Positions 11,138-23,749 of a stretch of 58,024 nucleotides of DNA are shown here, one piece after another; position 1 is the stretch's first letter; every line of letters begins with the position of its first letter. The translations under genes and the position numbers were made by a program. Source of the stretch: Melampsora larici-populina 98AG31 (Eukaryota > Basidiomycota > Pucciniomycetes > Pucciniales > Melampsoraceae). The stretch lies in the NCBI RefSeq assembly GCF_000204055.1, contig NW_006768773.1, positions 1,588,824 through 1,646,847 of the forward strand, in the 5' to 3' direction. The notes below the pieces were generated by a model. The model had not been told where the DNA came from. It saw only the letters and a program-made list of their open reading frames with translations, and ran no database searches.

Positions 11138-12464
11138 TCAAGGATGAAGAGTAGTAAGATTAAGCCGATTATCAAGTAAACGAATCCGATCTAAAGCCGA
11201 ATCCAATAAAACTTTATCATGCATTCCATCCTTAAACCCAGCCGAAGTATTAAAGATATCTGATTTAAACAAAGATTTTTGAATGATGAGATCCGGTATG
11301 ATTGAAAACAAATTAGCTTTATGTAACCTTGCTAAATACATAAAGATTTCATCAATCGGTTGTCCTTCATCTGTTTCATACAATTCGGGACGTTTATTTG
11401 ATAACAAATCTAAGATTAGTTTGCGTCCTTTAGGTGAAAGTGCGTATCCGTGTCCTCCTATTTCAACAATTGTAGGATGGATCAGTTTTAGGATAAAAGA
11501 TCTGATGGATTGAAAGGTTTACCTTGTGGTTCGATGGATTTGTAGATATAGAAATTTGATGTTCTTGGATCCCTTCCGTGTCTTGATTCATCACTAAAAT
11601 CAGTATGACCAAAAAATATCATATCCCAATCTTTTGGAACATCTCTTAGGATCGTTCCAGATAAATATTTGAAAGCAGATTCGATATCCACATCATCTGC
11701 AAGGAAACCCCCAACCGAACCCAAAAAAAGAAAACCATAAAGATCAATAAACCATAAGAAGTAGAATAAAGAGGATGGGGTTTGGGGAAAAAGGGGGATG
11801 AAGAACCTTCTAAGATTAAAGTAAATTCATCATGATCATCTTCAGCAGCTTGAATAGCCATCCGATGAGACATTCTACAAGCCACATGACCAACCTCTGC
11901 CATCTTTTTATCTGCTTTAGTTTGATTTCCAACTCGATTTACAATCTCATTCACTCTTGAATCATTATATAAAATCGCATCTGAAAATTTAATCTTTAAA
12001 TCTAAAAATGAATTTAATTTTTTCATATGATTTCTTCGATCTGTTCTTGATTTTAATGAAACTACTCGGATTGAACTAAAGAATGGTAATTGATCGGTTA
12101 GTTGATTTAACGTATTGACATTGGAATGGATGGGTTGTGGGTTGGATTTTAGTGCGTTTTGAAATAAGTTGGTGTTAAAGAATGATGGTGATGGTGATGA
12201 TGATGAAGAACTTGTTGAAGTGATTGGAATTGAAAAGTTTGAAATGAAGGTTCTTGTGATTAAAATGATGGTGATTAAGATTGTTGAGATTGTAAATGCC
12301 CATGGTGAGAGTGATTTATAGCTATCAAATCAAAGTTCAAATCAAAGAAAAGAAAAGAAAAAGGTAGTTAGTTGAAATGAGTAGCTTGTTAATATGTTTC
12401 AAAATCTGAATGGTTAACTTTGGTTTTACCTGTGATTATCATTTGGTTTAAATGAAGAAAACAT
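11138..12464 (-). CDS. Glycosyltransferase family 25-like type II membrane protein, 347 aa
   Basis: Minus-strand exons 12464-12430, 12321-11807, 11696-11523 and 11457-11138 close in phase (1044 nt). A short cytoplasmic N-terminus is followed by a single hydrophobic anchor (PWAFTISTILITIILITRTF, about residues 17-36), a Ser/Pro-rich stem, then a GT25 domain. The domain shows SIRVVSLKSRTDRRNHM (the family's opening strand), ACRMSHRMAI (SH motif), LILEDDVDIE at about 180-189, spanning the exon 2/3 junction, and GGHGYALSPKGRKL. The family transfers sugars (galactose or glucose) from nucleotide sugars, and this topology suggests the Golgi lumen. Acceptor and sugar cannot be read from sequence. The length is normal for fungal members. 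No frame damage was seen. Confidence 0.85.
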
Positions 12465-13057
12465 TGAGAAAGGTTAAGTCTAGTTTTCTGGTTGGTGTGT
12501 TGGTTTTTTTCTTTCTTTGATGAGTTGGATTAAGAGTGAGGTTTAACGGTTGAAGAAAACAAATTGGTTCTTCATCCAAACAGATCATCAACTTTATAGA
12601 AATATTTAATCAACCATGAATCTCTACATAGTTCAAAGTTTATTAATTTCAATTTGAACTGGATCTGTGAATATGAGTATGTCTGATGATGAATTGAGAA
12701 GATTCTGAATAGAAATCATCCAATTTGATATTTTGAGATCTCCACATTTGAAAATCTTATTAAATGACTTGCCCACTTTTGTCCACATCACTGCCCATGA
12801 CTCGAGATGGCGCGAAATTGCGGTCAAGGTTTCCGAGCGGCAAGGTTGAAGTTGTGACCGGAGATCTTTACAAAGCTACTCATCCTTTCTTTGATTCTAA
12901 CATCACTCTTTGTACTTTCTAGAATGATAATGATATGAGAAACAATCCGATTTCAAACCCATAAATTGACAACAAATGCTCCCATATATCTACAACCTTT
13001 CCTTTGCAAAAAAACCAAAGCAAAAAAATATTTCATCACATTCTCATATGTACATTC
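12465..13057. other. Spacer between two minus-strand genes
   Basis: Holds the likely promoter of the GT25 gene and the downstream region of the two-domain secreted protein gene. No gene or RNA was recognised. Confidence 0.5.
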
Positions 13058-15857
13058 TTACAAACGTGATTTATAAGGAGGATTTATACCTAACAAGATG
13101 TTCTCAAGTTGATTTAAGAGTTCAGGATTCTCATGTTTCAATCTTTCAATTGACTTTAATTCTTGTTCTTTATGCTTTGAATTTAAATACATTCCAATCC
13201 TAAATTGACTTAAACCAGCTTCAATGATTTGATCATTTTCTTTCCAATAATCTATGACTGTGTTTAATAAATCACTTGGAACTTTGATCACTTTGATATT
13301 TTCACCTAATCAAACATCATTTCATCAAGTCAATCAAATTATCATTAACAAAAGAAGTATTTGATCTTTTGATAAGACTTCTTGAAGAAAAATAAGGAGT
13401 TTACTTACTGGCTTCATGTTTGGTTTCTTTTGTTTTATATACATTTGGTGCTTTAACTTTTCCAATAAAGAATTGAGCAGTTGCTCTACTTGAACTTGGA
13501 TCTTTCTATAAAAAGAACAAGAAAGAGAGAATCAGATCAACAGACCAAAAGATTTCATGATCCATTAAAAAACTAAACTTACAGCCTGAATTCCACTTTG
13601 ATGTAAAATCTCAGAGCCATACAAACTTTTTAAACTACCTTCATGATGTTCACCCATCTGATCTCCAACTTCTTCAAGAAACCTACCCAAACCATCCAAA
13701 AAAAATCACTCAATTTTCAAATCATTCATTCATGATTTGATTTGATTTCATGACTTACTCTCTTTGAAAGGCTCCTAAGGGACTTTCACCTTCATCACGA
13801 AGTCCTGCAGGTGTTTCAAGAATCCATTTGTTTAGAGGTACTCTGTATTGGATCAAGAGTGGAATATAAGGTTTTTCTCCTTTGATTTCAATTTCTACTA
13901 AACCTGAAACACCTAAGAATTGATCATTATTTAGAAGATTAGCTTTTGATTAATCATCAGATCATTACTATAGAAACCTTACTGTCTATTCCAATATTAT
14001 CTTTCCTGGGCCTCTGTACACTATTTTTGAAAAAAAATCATGAAAATAAATAACTGAAGAAGTAACACATTAGAGTTTCTATTTGACTCACAATACCTCA
14101 TGATTTATTTTCTCTCCAGACTTCCATTCAGCTTCTAGAGTTGATAAAAATTTACTTGGATTTAATGTTCTGATCTGAGTAATATGTGGTAAGTTTTCAT
14201 CCGAGTATATGTTTTTCATTTCTGAAACTAAGATCCAAAAAAAACATGAAAGTGTTCAGGAAAGCCCAGTGGTCATAGTATGAAGTTGTTCAAACCAATT
14301 TAACAAGTCAGTGAATAGTAACAACAGAAACAAATCAAACTCCTAAAACTGAGGTAACAAAAAAAAGTATTCTTTTAGAAAAACTCACTTACATTTCTTA
14401 TTAGATACTTGATTGAAATCTTGGAATGAAGTAATTGGTCTAAGAGGTTTTAAAGTTTCTAATGATTTCATTAAACTTTCACTAATTTTTCTTCTTGGTT
14501 CAGATCCAAACCTAATTGAATTCCATGAAATTCCTGCAACTAAATGTGATAAACCAACATGTACCACAACTTGATTTTTTTCAAAATGTTGAATGGTTTC
14601 ACTTAGTTCAGCTACTGGAATTTTAATAATACTGGCATGTTCCTCTTCAAATGACAGAAAAGTTTGGTTAGGCTTTATGATTGTGAAGAAGAAATTGGGA
14701 TGGAAAACTTACCTGTTGGTATATTGAGTTTGTATCCTTTTGGTGCAGTGAGTTTAGCAAGAAAAAACTTAGATGTTGAACTTGTGGCTCCTGGATCAAT
14801 CTACAATAATAATAAAAATACCAAATGATCAATCCAACGAAAAAAAATGTTTTTATACAAGTTGAAGGTAAGAAACTTACTCCTTCTAAACCTCCTTGAA
14901 ACAAGAGTTCCATCTTATGTTCAGCTGTATATTTCCCTTGATCAAAGAACCTTGAATACCAAGAACACATTCAACAAATTGATTATCTAGATCAAGTCTT
15001 ATGACGATGATGATTTTTTTTACTTACTTTTGGAGTGAACTCCATGAATCTTGGTTCTCATCATGAAGGATTTCTGGAACTTGAACAACCCATTGGTTTT
15101 GTGGTACTTGATACTTAATCATGATTGGATAATAAGGATCTTCTCCTTTGATTTCTACTTTAACTAATCCTTGGGCACCTATGTACAAAACCAACAAGTC
15201 ATTTTTATAATCAATATTGATAGCTTTGAAGCAGATTTGTGGTCTGGATGTAGACAACAACAACTTACTTCTGAGTTTTTCACGATGATTTCCAACTTTT
15301 TCATAACTAATCACAAGAACCCCCGATTAAAAGATTAAGTAAGAAGAAAAAGGATAATTTATGAATGAAGAAATTCAGACTTACAATTCCCAAAACCCTT
15401 GACCTTTTCCATTGCCTTGATCCCATTTAACTTTTTTAGATTCGATTTTGTTTCCTTTTACAATGGTTTGAAGATGAGTAATATGAGGTAAATTTGAAGT
15501 TGGATTCGAAATTTTAACTTCAACAAAATCATCTTTACGAAAAAAAAAACAACAAGACTATAAGTTTCTTTGAATATGAGTTATATTTTAAAAGAATGAT
15601 GAAGTACCTTTCATCAATTTTGGTCTTCCATAATCCTCAACTTCATCAGACTTCATAACCCTTTGATCCCCCAGATCATTCTTTAATGCTCTTTCAGATC
15701 CAAGAGTCAAGTCTTCAAACTTTAACACTTCTTTACTAGAACTGGCTTCCATTCTTTTGATTAAAGTGGTACCATATACTTCAGTTGAAAGTGATCCAAC
15801 TAAACCAAGTATAATCATAAATGAAAGTTTAACATGAAGTTTTAGTTGTGATCTCAT
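13058..15857 (-). CDS. Secreted protein with two homologous tandem domains, 589 aa, 13 exons
   Basis: Exons on the minus strand: 15857-15608, 15532-15385, 15306-15269, 15178-15028, 14950-14881, 14800-14713, 14644-14393, 14227-14092, 14020-13983, 13912-13759, 13682-13583, 13505-13409 and 13305-13058. The total is 1770 nt with every phase closing. The start is the only ATG giving a signal peptide (LKLHVKLSFMIILGLVGSLS). Residues about 84-332 and 333-589 are two copies of one unknown domain. Each has NLPHIT near its start, then GLV.(V/I)EIKGE.PY.P..I.Y.VP.N.W, an F...G.....H.. block, a (S/R)(S/A)T..FF..K..AP..YK block and a I(I/V)K(I/V)P...L helix. Exon sizes match between halves (148/136, 38/38, 151/154, 70/100, 88/97, 252/248) with the same phases, so the gene arose by internal duplication. 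Few cysteines. The family was not recognised; the role is unknown, and apoplastic or host-interface function is inference. Confidence 0.8.
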
Positions 15858-17023
15858 CTTGATCTGATACTCCTTTTTACTAGTTGTACGGAAAAAGTGT
15901 GGATGTACTGGGGAATGTAAGGTAAAATCTTGATAGTGTTACTTTGGGAGTTTTTAGGTAAAGAAAGTCTCAACAAATAAACTTCAAACCTCTTAAACAA
16001 ACCCATCTTGAACCCCAAGATCTCCTCTCTGTTCCATCGAATCCAAACATGAAACCGATCTGTTAGTCCAAACTTGACCATTTTAAAACTTCGCAGTCTT
16101 TCCCTTTGTGCAGTGGAAAAAAAATCATATTCCAAATCTCTTACTCGGCGCTTCTTTATCCTGTTAAGCTTCTGGGCTGCGTCGGCAGACGATTTATGTA
16201 CGTCTAACTCGAATCGGAAGCGCAATCATTGATAAACCAAACCCAGAATCATCAACATTTAGGATATCTTTTATCGTTTTTTATGTTGGTTGGGGATTTT
16301 GATTGGTTCAAAAAAATCGAATTACTGATCAAGTCGAATCTAGCTTCAAAAACTCTTATAGTGATACCCGCCTCGATTTTAAAAGATGAGTTTCAACCCA
16401 TCAAAAAGTCAATTAAAATCTGCGTAAAACTGAGTGCACAGTGAGCCGTGAGACGTCACGATAAACATTTATCTATCTGTGATCCTTCTCCGACCGTTGA
16501 AAGCATCGACGATTTTTTAGTGTTATCTGATGTGGAAGCTTTATACTTACCAACATCGAGAAGTGAAGAGCCTGGTTGAAGGCTTCCTTCCCAATTTTTA
16601 ATGTGACGGGTTTTTAAAGAAATAAGGGTATATATGAGGAATCACTTTTAAGAATTAATCATATGTTCCATAAACTATTAGGTGATCATCTTCTTCGACT
16701 GATTATTCCACTGCCCCTACCATGACTTTTAAAATCATGTTACAAGCAAAGATATTACAAATTGAATCGAGTTTGATTATCTACAAAGATTGAATCCTTT
16801 GCTGCCGTACAGGGTCAACCAATTAATTGTGATCTAAAAAACATGAACGAAATATTCTGGAAGGTATTATGAGTCATTTTGTATCATCTCTAAAACCCGA
16901 GGCCACATGTTGAGATCCTCAGCAAAGATAAACTAGTGATTTCTTTTCTTCAATTTGTTCCGATAAACTCTGGCAAATTGGGGATCCATGTTTCTTATCA
17001 GTATCTTTCCAAATGGATTTTTT
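15858..17023. other. Spacer, no supportable gene
   Basis: Promoter region of the two-domain gene and downstream region of the 605-aa gene. Two frames (15854-16225 minus, 16229-16444 plus) have no homology or splice support and are treated as chance. Confidence 0.5.
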
Positions 17024-19064
17024 TCAAGGGTACAGAAGACAAAGGATCACCTTTTCAAGTTTCTTCATAGCATCTGTAAAGATATCGATTCGGCCACCAT
17101 GTTCCCAAGACTGATCGTAAACAAAGCTAAAGACTGTCTTACTGAGTTTTTGAAAGACAAGAGTATAATACAGGGGGAAGATCTCTGGGACATGCTTATC
17201 AGCCAGAAGATGTCGGTATAGCTTCTTGTCATTATTTTTGAAGGATATAACATGAAGGATGTATTCCACAATGACATAATCCGCATTATGATCTTGATCG
17301 GCGTTTGAATTGGCTTTCAACTCCAACATCCTATGAAAAATCCAATATAAACTAACATTGTTCATGTATTCTTTGACCAGTCTACTCTCATTTGGGCTAG
17401 GACCAGTGGTGCAACGTTTGTGAAGAACACCTTTGGATACCAAAACGTTTGCGAGATCAATTCTATACTTTTCTGCAACTTGATCCTCGTCTTCAATAGA
17501 GCCCAAAACAAATACTTATGAGTGATTGGTCATTCATCTTTGAGTGACCTTTTACCTCAACTTACGTTTATTAAAGATCATAGACTCAAGATCTCTCGAA
17601 ACAAACCAATTTGGATCCATTCGACCATGGCGGTACTTCAGTAATTTTTCGTAGAGTTTTGGAATAATTTGAGGATATTTATCCAAATGATTATTGAGCC
17701 ATGCGTTTGACACTGTGTCACTCTTATAAAGTAAGTTTAATACTCTCAAACATCTTCCTGCTTGGGAAGTCGAGATCTGTTCATCTTTTACCACGTATCG
17801 CAAGGCGTTTTTAATTTGTTCTGTATCAACAATCTTGGTGGTATGAATTTGTTTCAAAAGATCACTGAAACTTGGAGGGAGTTTTTCTTCAAGTTGAATG
17901 CTTGCGTCCACAGCAAGCATCTTTTCTCGAAAATTTGGTTTTTTGATCAACTCTTTGTATTTCAAATAACTCCCCTGATCATGTACCTCAAGATGTAATA
18001 GCAATCTAATTGTATTTTTTTCCTCATCAAATCCATTCCTGTTTTGTGTTTCTAGTCGATCCAGATGATCTCTGATCAATTCTATCAATGATAAGGCTTC
18101 CTGCGAATCTATTGGACTTTCCAAGTTGATGAAAGCGAGATAGATCGTTTGAAAATGCTTCGATGGGTGAAATCGGGCCATTTGTCTTTGGATTTGATGC
18201 ACTATGGATTCCCTCTGAATAGCCTCCTGAATGACTAGAGATAAAAGATGATTAGAATCCACACATACACAGAGCAATACTGGTGACTTACCATGTTCGG
18301 ATGGTTCCAGGTGTGAATCTGACCACATCTCTTGAATCACTTTTCCCAAATCTTTGTCTTATCAATGAAATACACATGTACACACAACATCATGGCCTTA
18401 GTTCGCATGGAAAGATCATTCTCTTCAAGTGATGAAGAGCTTACATACCTTGTAGAAAAAATAATAAAAAGTGTCCCCGAGGCCGACCCAAGTCTTGCGC
18501 TTCCCATACACCGGGAATCGTAGGGGTTTTATCCTCCGGGATCTTTAATCTTAGGAGTGAGAGAACTACTACAGACCAAATCCGCTCAGCCATATTTATC
18601 GAATCATTCTGAAGAGCAAGATAGAAGAGGTTTATTGTAGATATAATTTGGTCCATTTTGTTTTGTGGATTATAATCAAGGCGATCAAATTGAGAGCCTA
18701 ATTTCATAACGGCTTTGGCCATTGATTTCACTTCAGGTGACTCGGATGATTCCAAAGCCTTGGTAGAGATATCAAAGCAGACTTCCCAACTGGTTGAAAG
18801 CTTATATTGTCGTGATGTATGGGGATTCAACAGACTTTTTAGTACTTCTTTTGTTGTATCAAGGATAGACTTGACACCTCCGAGGGCTGTCGTACTGCTT
18901 CCTGCTTGGTAAGAGGTTGGAAGAAAGGGTTCGGAAAGCCTTTCATCAATTTCTTTGACCTCCTTGCAAGAACTATCTGATAGAGGCTTATACAGATGAA
19001 GGGAATAAATTGAAGGGATTATTATCGCGAGCAGATGGAGCACTAGAAAATAATTGTATGCCAT
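17024..19064 (-). CDS. Large predicted secreted protein, 605 aa, four exons, no known family
   Basis: Minus-strand exons 19064-18449, 18357-18292, 18234-17566 and 17490-17024 close in phase (1818 nt). I chose the ATG at 19064 because it begins a strong signal peptide (MAYNYFLVLHLLAIIIPSIY); an in-frame ATG at 19142 would bury it. Donors are GTATGT, GTAAGT and GTAAGT. The body is helical in character, with leucine-rich stretches (SIIRL-like LSLLRLKIPE, GRCLRVLNLLYKS) and scattered single cysteines. There is no second membrane segment and no enzyme motif I recognise. Its position on the same strand as the two-domain secreted gene, 1.2 kb apart, suggests a small cluster of secreted-protein genes. 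Rust genomes hold many long secreted orphans; function is unknown. Confidence 0.75.
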
Positions 19065-21118
19065 TGCCGTTGTCTGGCAGTGGGGCGTTGTGGTTGGGTG
19101 ATTAGATTGAGAATAGCAAGATGATATATCCAAAATCTCCATGTAACCTCATTAAAAAACAAACTGAGACAATGTATCTGATCAAGTAATCACATACATG
19201 TTTCGCTGAAGACATTGTAACACTTTGCAGCAAACCTTGAGATGATCAGAGTCACAAAGGTGATCTCACAGTCATCATAATTCCTTCCGGTATGTTTCGC
19301 CAGGGTGCAATGTGGAATGGATGTGCATCAGAGTGTTGACCCGGCTCTGGCTCCGCTCGGCCGAGCCTGCCCGATGATCCCCTGAAAGCAAACAGCATGC
19401 GCCCCGGGTCCGCTGGACGTAGCCTGAGGGGCCTCAGAAGGCCCCGTCTCGGGCCCAGGCTTTTGGAGCTCCGGCCCCAAGAGTGTCAGTCCTATGCATT
19501 GCATACAGCTTTGAGCTGGCCCTGGTCCAGTTCCAGAATTCACATATGTTGCTCACCAAATATTTCTACATATTTTGGTGTGTATTTCATGTGAAACAGA
19601 CTGCTTTGGATGGCTTGAGCGCTGTGTAAGAACTGGGTCTTACATCCTCTTGTTATGACCTGAGATAGCTTAAGCCTTTGGAATATGCCTCTGATGGGAT
19701 TTTATCAAAAGTTGATGTTACATCAATATATCAGAGTACTTCCTTTCAAAGTGGATCAACATATGGGGTACCAAGTTATGTAGCATAAGCTTACCCAAAG
19801 GCTGAGTATGCATGATGTATTGGCTGGTCTTGGTGGGCAAGCTGGGGGTCCAAAAGTTGAGCTTGATGTGAAGGTTTTGTGGCACTTCAAAATATCCCAC
19901 TTCCTCTCAATCAAAACCTTGCCCATGTAACTGGAGCTGCCCATTCCCATCACACATGAGGCAAGCCAAATCTCTTGTAGTCCACTCTAAGCATTCCAAG
20001 GAAAGAAAATAAGTTTTTGAAAGATAAAATTTAGGTTTGATCCAATACATGTTTTGCTAAAAGTAAAACCTCTCAAATATTTGTTAGCATGAACACATCC
20101 AAAGCCACTCAAGTCAGTTTTAGCTGGATGTAAGTGGTAGCTAAATCATTTGTACTTAAAAGACCTCACCTGGGCCTCTGTCAAGAGCAAGAAGACCAAT
20201 ATTGGGCCAAAAAACTTTTTCCAAAGACAATATTTATTCCATTCATAATCCTGAACAGCTTTGTCTGCTCAAAAATTGAGTGGTGTTTTAAGTATAGTAG
20301 AGATGAGACTGTAGGACATTTCCTGAGCAAGGTTTTTGGGGTTCCTGCTCTAAATCCCAAAGTACACAATGATTGGCAAGTCTCACCCCAGAGCACCAAA
20401 TTCGGAAGGTCAAAACTCCCCTGTAAGATCTTGCAACTTGACTTGAGTTGGAAAAGATATACACTGACAGTGTCAGCTTTTTTGTACCTATAACTTCTAT
20501 TATCACTTGTGTTTGATACATTGGTCATTTGTTCTTTCCATGAAAGTACACAGATATTGTTGTGACCTTGGGCATCTGTAGCATTTACATTAAGTGTATA
20601 GATTGTACTCAGCATTTTCTCTTGTTTAATTTGTTAAAGCAGTCCTTACTCAAATATATCCTTTTTCTTCAGGCTCAAAGGATACAAAGATTTCTTTTGG
20701 AAAGTGCTTCATGATGCAAAACCTGCTTTTCTTTTTGACCAAGCTTTGTTTCTTTGCCAGACACAATTTTTGTGCGGTTATGACAACTGCGGCGATGCGA
20801 ATTAAAAAATCGTTTGTCAAAACGGCTGTACAGGAATCAACTTCATGTCATCGTTTCAGTTTACCCCTCTAAAACATCCATCCTTGCATGATTTACCAAA
20901 TGAGGAATTAAGTTCGTGGGATTTCATGTGCTTTCAATTCGAACGCTGTGAGCTGTGAGCTGTGCTGTATGTTGTGATTGTGTTGTAATTCTCTTGTGAC
21001 ATAATCTTGCCTTTTTAAGCCTTTGTTCCATCTTGACTTCTTACTGACCCTGTTTACCTCTTTGCCTGCCTTATAATCATCGTCACATACCACTAGGCAA
21101 ATCTTCAGAAAAGAAACT
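19065..21118. other. Repeat-like spacer with a GC-rich island
   Basis: 19335-19530 is a GC-rich island (ggcccaggc-type words), unlike the AT-rich surroundings. From about 19540, words such as ATGGCTTGAG.GCTGTGT and ATGTTACATCAA recur in the 48.9-49.3 kb region in the same order, so both are probably copies of one decayed element. A plus frame at 20134-20493 and a minus frame at 20181-20615 overlap each other and match nothing I know. Confidence 0.45.
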
Positions 21119-22306
21119 ATGTCGAAACAACTAAAGGTGATGACATTAGGTGCAACTGGTCAAACAGGACGACATCTACTCACAAATCTTTTGTTAAATC
21201 CATCGATCTCTAATATAACTGATGCTGGTCGTAGATCAGCTATCGATAGTGGTGTACTAGATTCAAATCTAACCGGTAAAGAAAAATTAAACGAATCGCT
21301 TATTATTGATTTAGAAGCTGGTGAAGATGAATGTTCTAAACATCAAGATCAAATGAAAGATAACGATATCGTTTATGTTGGTTGAAATCTTGGATCGAGT
21401 ATCGAAAAAAACGTTTGCTGACTTCTTGACCTGTTCTTTTGCCGTTATTCGGTCTCATCAGATCACCCTTGGTACCACAAGAAAGAATGCAGGATCTGCT
21501 GAAAGATTTGAAACTATCGATCGAGGTTATCCAGTTTTATTTGCAAAATTAGCACGTGATACGAATAAAAAGCCTCAAACATTAGTTTATTTATCAGTTT
21601 AGTAGTCAAGTTGCAAAACTCTATTCTATCAGTATTTGGTTGATGATTTTCTTCACTAATCCGATTCGATTATTTATATGCTTTTTTCAAATAGTCATCG
21701 GGAGCTTCACCTACTAGCCCATTTCTTTACCCCAAGAGTAAAGGTTTGACTGAATTGGAATTGAGCGCGTTAGGATATGATCAAACTATTGTTTTCCGAC
21801 CCGGTTACTTGGCTGGCACAAACCGAAATGAGAGTAGGATGGCGGAGTCCATATTTGGGTTAGTCACATGTCATCGTTAGTTCTAGACTTCTGAGTAACA
21901 TCAGTAAAGATTAACATGCGATTTTTGATTTCAAGAAAGGTGATGGGTTTAGCTTCCTTTGTCACTGATTCCGCTCAAATACCAGTATCTTCACTCGGCT
22001 TAGCTATCTCAAAGGTTCGAGAACTGTTTTCGTCAATGCAGCCACAGCTTCGAGGTAAACAAAACTGATCATTCCACATGAAAACTTAGGCTGGAGTTTT
22101 AGGTTACTCTGGACTTGAAAAACACGGAATTGGCTCAAAGGTTTCTGGAAAAGATGGTCATGAATTTTGGCTTTTAGGTTTGTTTAGTTTCAAGATATAT
22201 GTGACTTGAGTTTAAGAAACTGAAGTTTGATTTGTCTGATTTTGTTACCTTGTAATTTCAAACAGGTAATGCTGATGCCATCAAATTAGCCCAACTTGAT
22301 ACTTGA
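21119..22306 (+). CDS. FMP52: FMP52/HTATIP2-like NAD(P)-binding oxidoreductase, 263 aa
   Basis: Exons 21119-21376, 21462-21596, 21695-21858, 21936-22054, 22103-22177 and 22266-22306 close in phase (792 nt). A Rossmann motif GATGQTG (residues 11-17) follows the first strand. The family signature LGTTRKNAGS comes next, then FETIDRGYP, a serine-rich SSSGAS catalytic-region block, YPKSKG (YxxxK) and VFRPGYLAGTNRNESRMAE. This matches atypical short-chain dehydrogenases of the FMP52 group, reported on the yeast mitochondrial outer membrane. The substrate is unknown. The first donor is weak (GTTGGT after DIVY); without that intron a TGA follows immediately. An alternative donor 6 nt upstream (GTTTAT) would delete two residues. 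The other junctions are conventional. Confidence 0.85.
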
Positions 22307-22635
22307 TCCCATCACTTTCTTCATCCAAAAGAGATCTACAAACTTGAGATTCCAAAACGATGCATAAATTACTGCAAGGAATCTAGTAAAAGAACCACAT
22401 GAGACTTCTATAGTTATTCTGTTTTATCAAAGTTGTGAAAAATGTATGTCCCTACTATATCATTAAGATAAGATAATTAAATCAATCTTGATTTGTTTGT
22501 ATGATAAGATCCATCTTTAATTGATTGAATGATCTGAATAGTTATAACCCTGTGAAAGTAAACTATATATAGGACTTGCCCTTGACTTGCAGAAAAACCA
22601 GATAAGGTATGGTCTGTAAACTCAACCAAGTCTCA

Positions 22636-22980
22636 TGTATCTTGCACACTTTGAACACAGAAAGGACTTATGAAAATGGAGCACCCTTTGGCCTGCGAGG
22701 GGAATGAGAGTTGGCTGGAGAAAGTTGCTGTCTTCACAAATCTTTTCCCCCTGCCTGTGAATTTTTGTGGACCCAAGAGACTTTATGTTTGACTCTTGAA
22801 GACACGGAATGCTCTCTCAGGTTTCTTCTGAAGTTCAGGATTTTGGAGTGTAAAAATTACAAATGGGAAAAAAGGTTCACAAGGAAGGCAAATCTCTCCT
22901 GCCAAAACTGATTCCCCTCACAGGCAAAACATGGTCCATTGTCATAATTGGCTTGCTGGGCTCAAAGTGTGCAAGACACA
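22636..22980. mobile_element. Foldback MITE-like element with about 100-bp inverted ends
   Basis: The left arm from 22636 (TGTATCTTGCACACTTTGA) matches the reverse complement of the right arm ending 22980 (TGTGTCTTGCACACTTTGA). Similarity continues for about 100 bp through CCT.TGAGGGGAAT.AG-type words. The whole is about 345 bp with no coding capacity. No target duplication was obvious. Confidence 0.7.
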
Positions 22981-23749
22981 GAATAGGACTTTACAGATGT
23001 GATACAATAAAAGTTTCAAAGGAGAAGTTTGGCTTCCAATGAACTCAAAATTGAATGCTTTGCTTCAGAAGTGAGAAAGTTATTGATGATTGCAGAATTC
23101 AAAATGCTGTGTTCAAAATCATGGGCCAAATTTTATGTATTATTACAGGTAGTTCAATGATGATTTTCAACCTCAAGGGATGGAAAAGTATGGAACAGAT
23201 GGAATTGTAGCACATCATCTTGCTTGCCTTTATATGAAGAATCAGGACATGATGGAAAAAATAATGATGAAAGATTTTGTTAATTGTGATGTTTGAAGAA
23301 ACTGGTGATACAGCACAAAAAATGTACTGTTGTGAGTTGATAAGGGGGACTTTGGGTGTGCATAAGTCCCTCCGTTGACTACTCGGGCGGGTGGACTTTG
23401 ATAAGTTTACCGTTGAAGTAGTGGAAGAAGAGATCAAACTAATCATGATTCATGAACAGGTCCAGGATGTGTTGAATCAAAAGTTGAAACTTGAAACCCA
23501 GGCTTGAAGTTCAACGAAAGAATGAAAGATGATCACGTGATCAATCCGAATTACATATGACCAATTTTACATACAAAGTTACATACCACCCTCTTCACAA
23601 ACTTTGCAAAATGCAAAAAATGCCCTAAACATTTTTAAAAACTATCAAACCGAATTTTTTGAATCAACACACCATATTCCAGTTAACTTAAAGCAGACAA
23701 CGACCATCGAATCCTTCAACCGAATTTAGCTCAACCAAAAAGAAAAAGA
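22981..23749. other. Spacer upstream of RSA4, no gene seen
   Basis: Contains GATCACGTGATC (palindromic E-box-like CACGTG, about 23531-23542), 208 bp before the RSA4 start codon. Nothing else was supported. Confidence 0.4.

Noticed and set aside
12780..12870. tRNA-like word CCGAGCGG with a GGTTGAA nearby
   Set aside because: No acceptor stem, anticodon arm or TTCGA box in the right spacing could be built.
16229..16444. 71-codon plus frame upstream of the two-domain gene
   Set aside because: No signal, domain or splice partner; probably chance in a promoter region.
19328..19594. Frames through the GC-rich island
   Set aside because: Both strands are open at once because GC-rich DNA has few stops; Pro/Gly/Ala translation without any motif.
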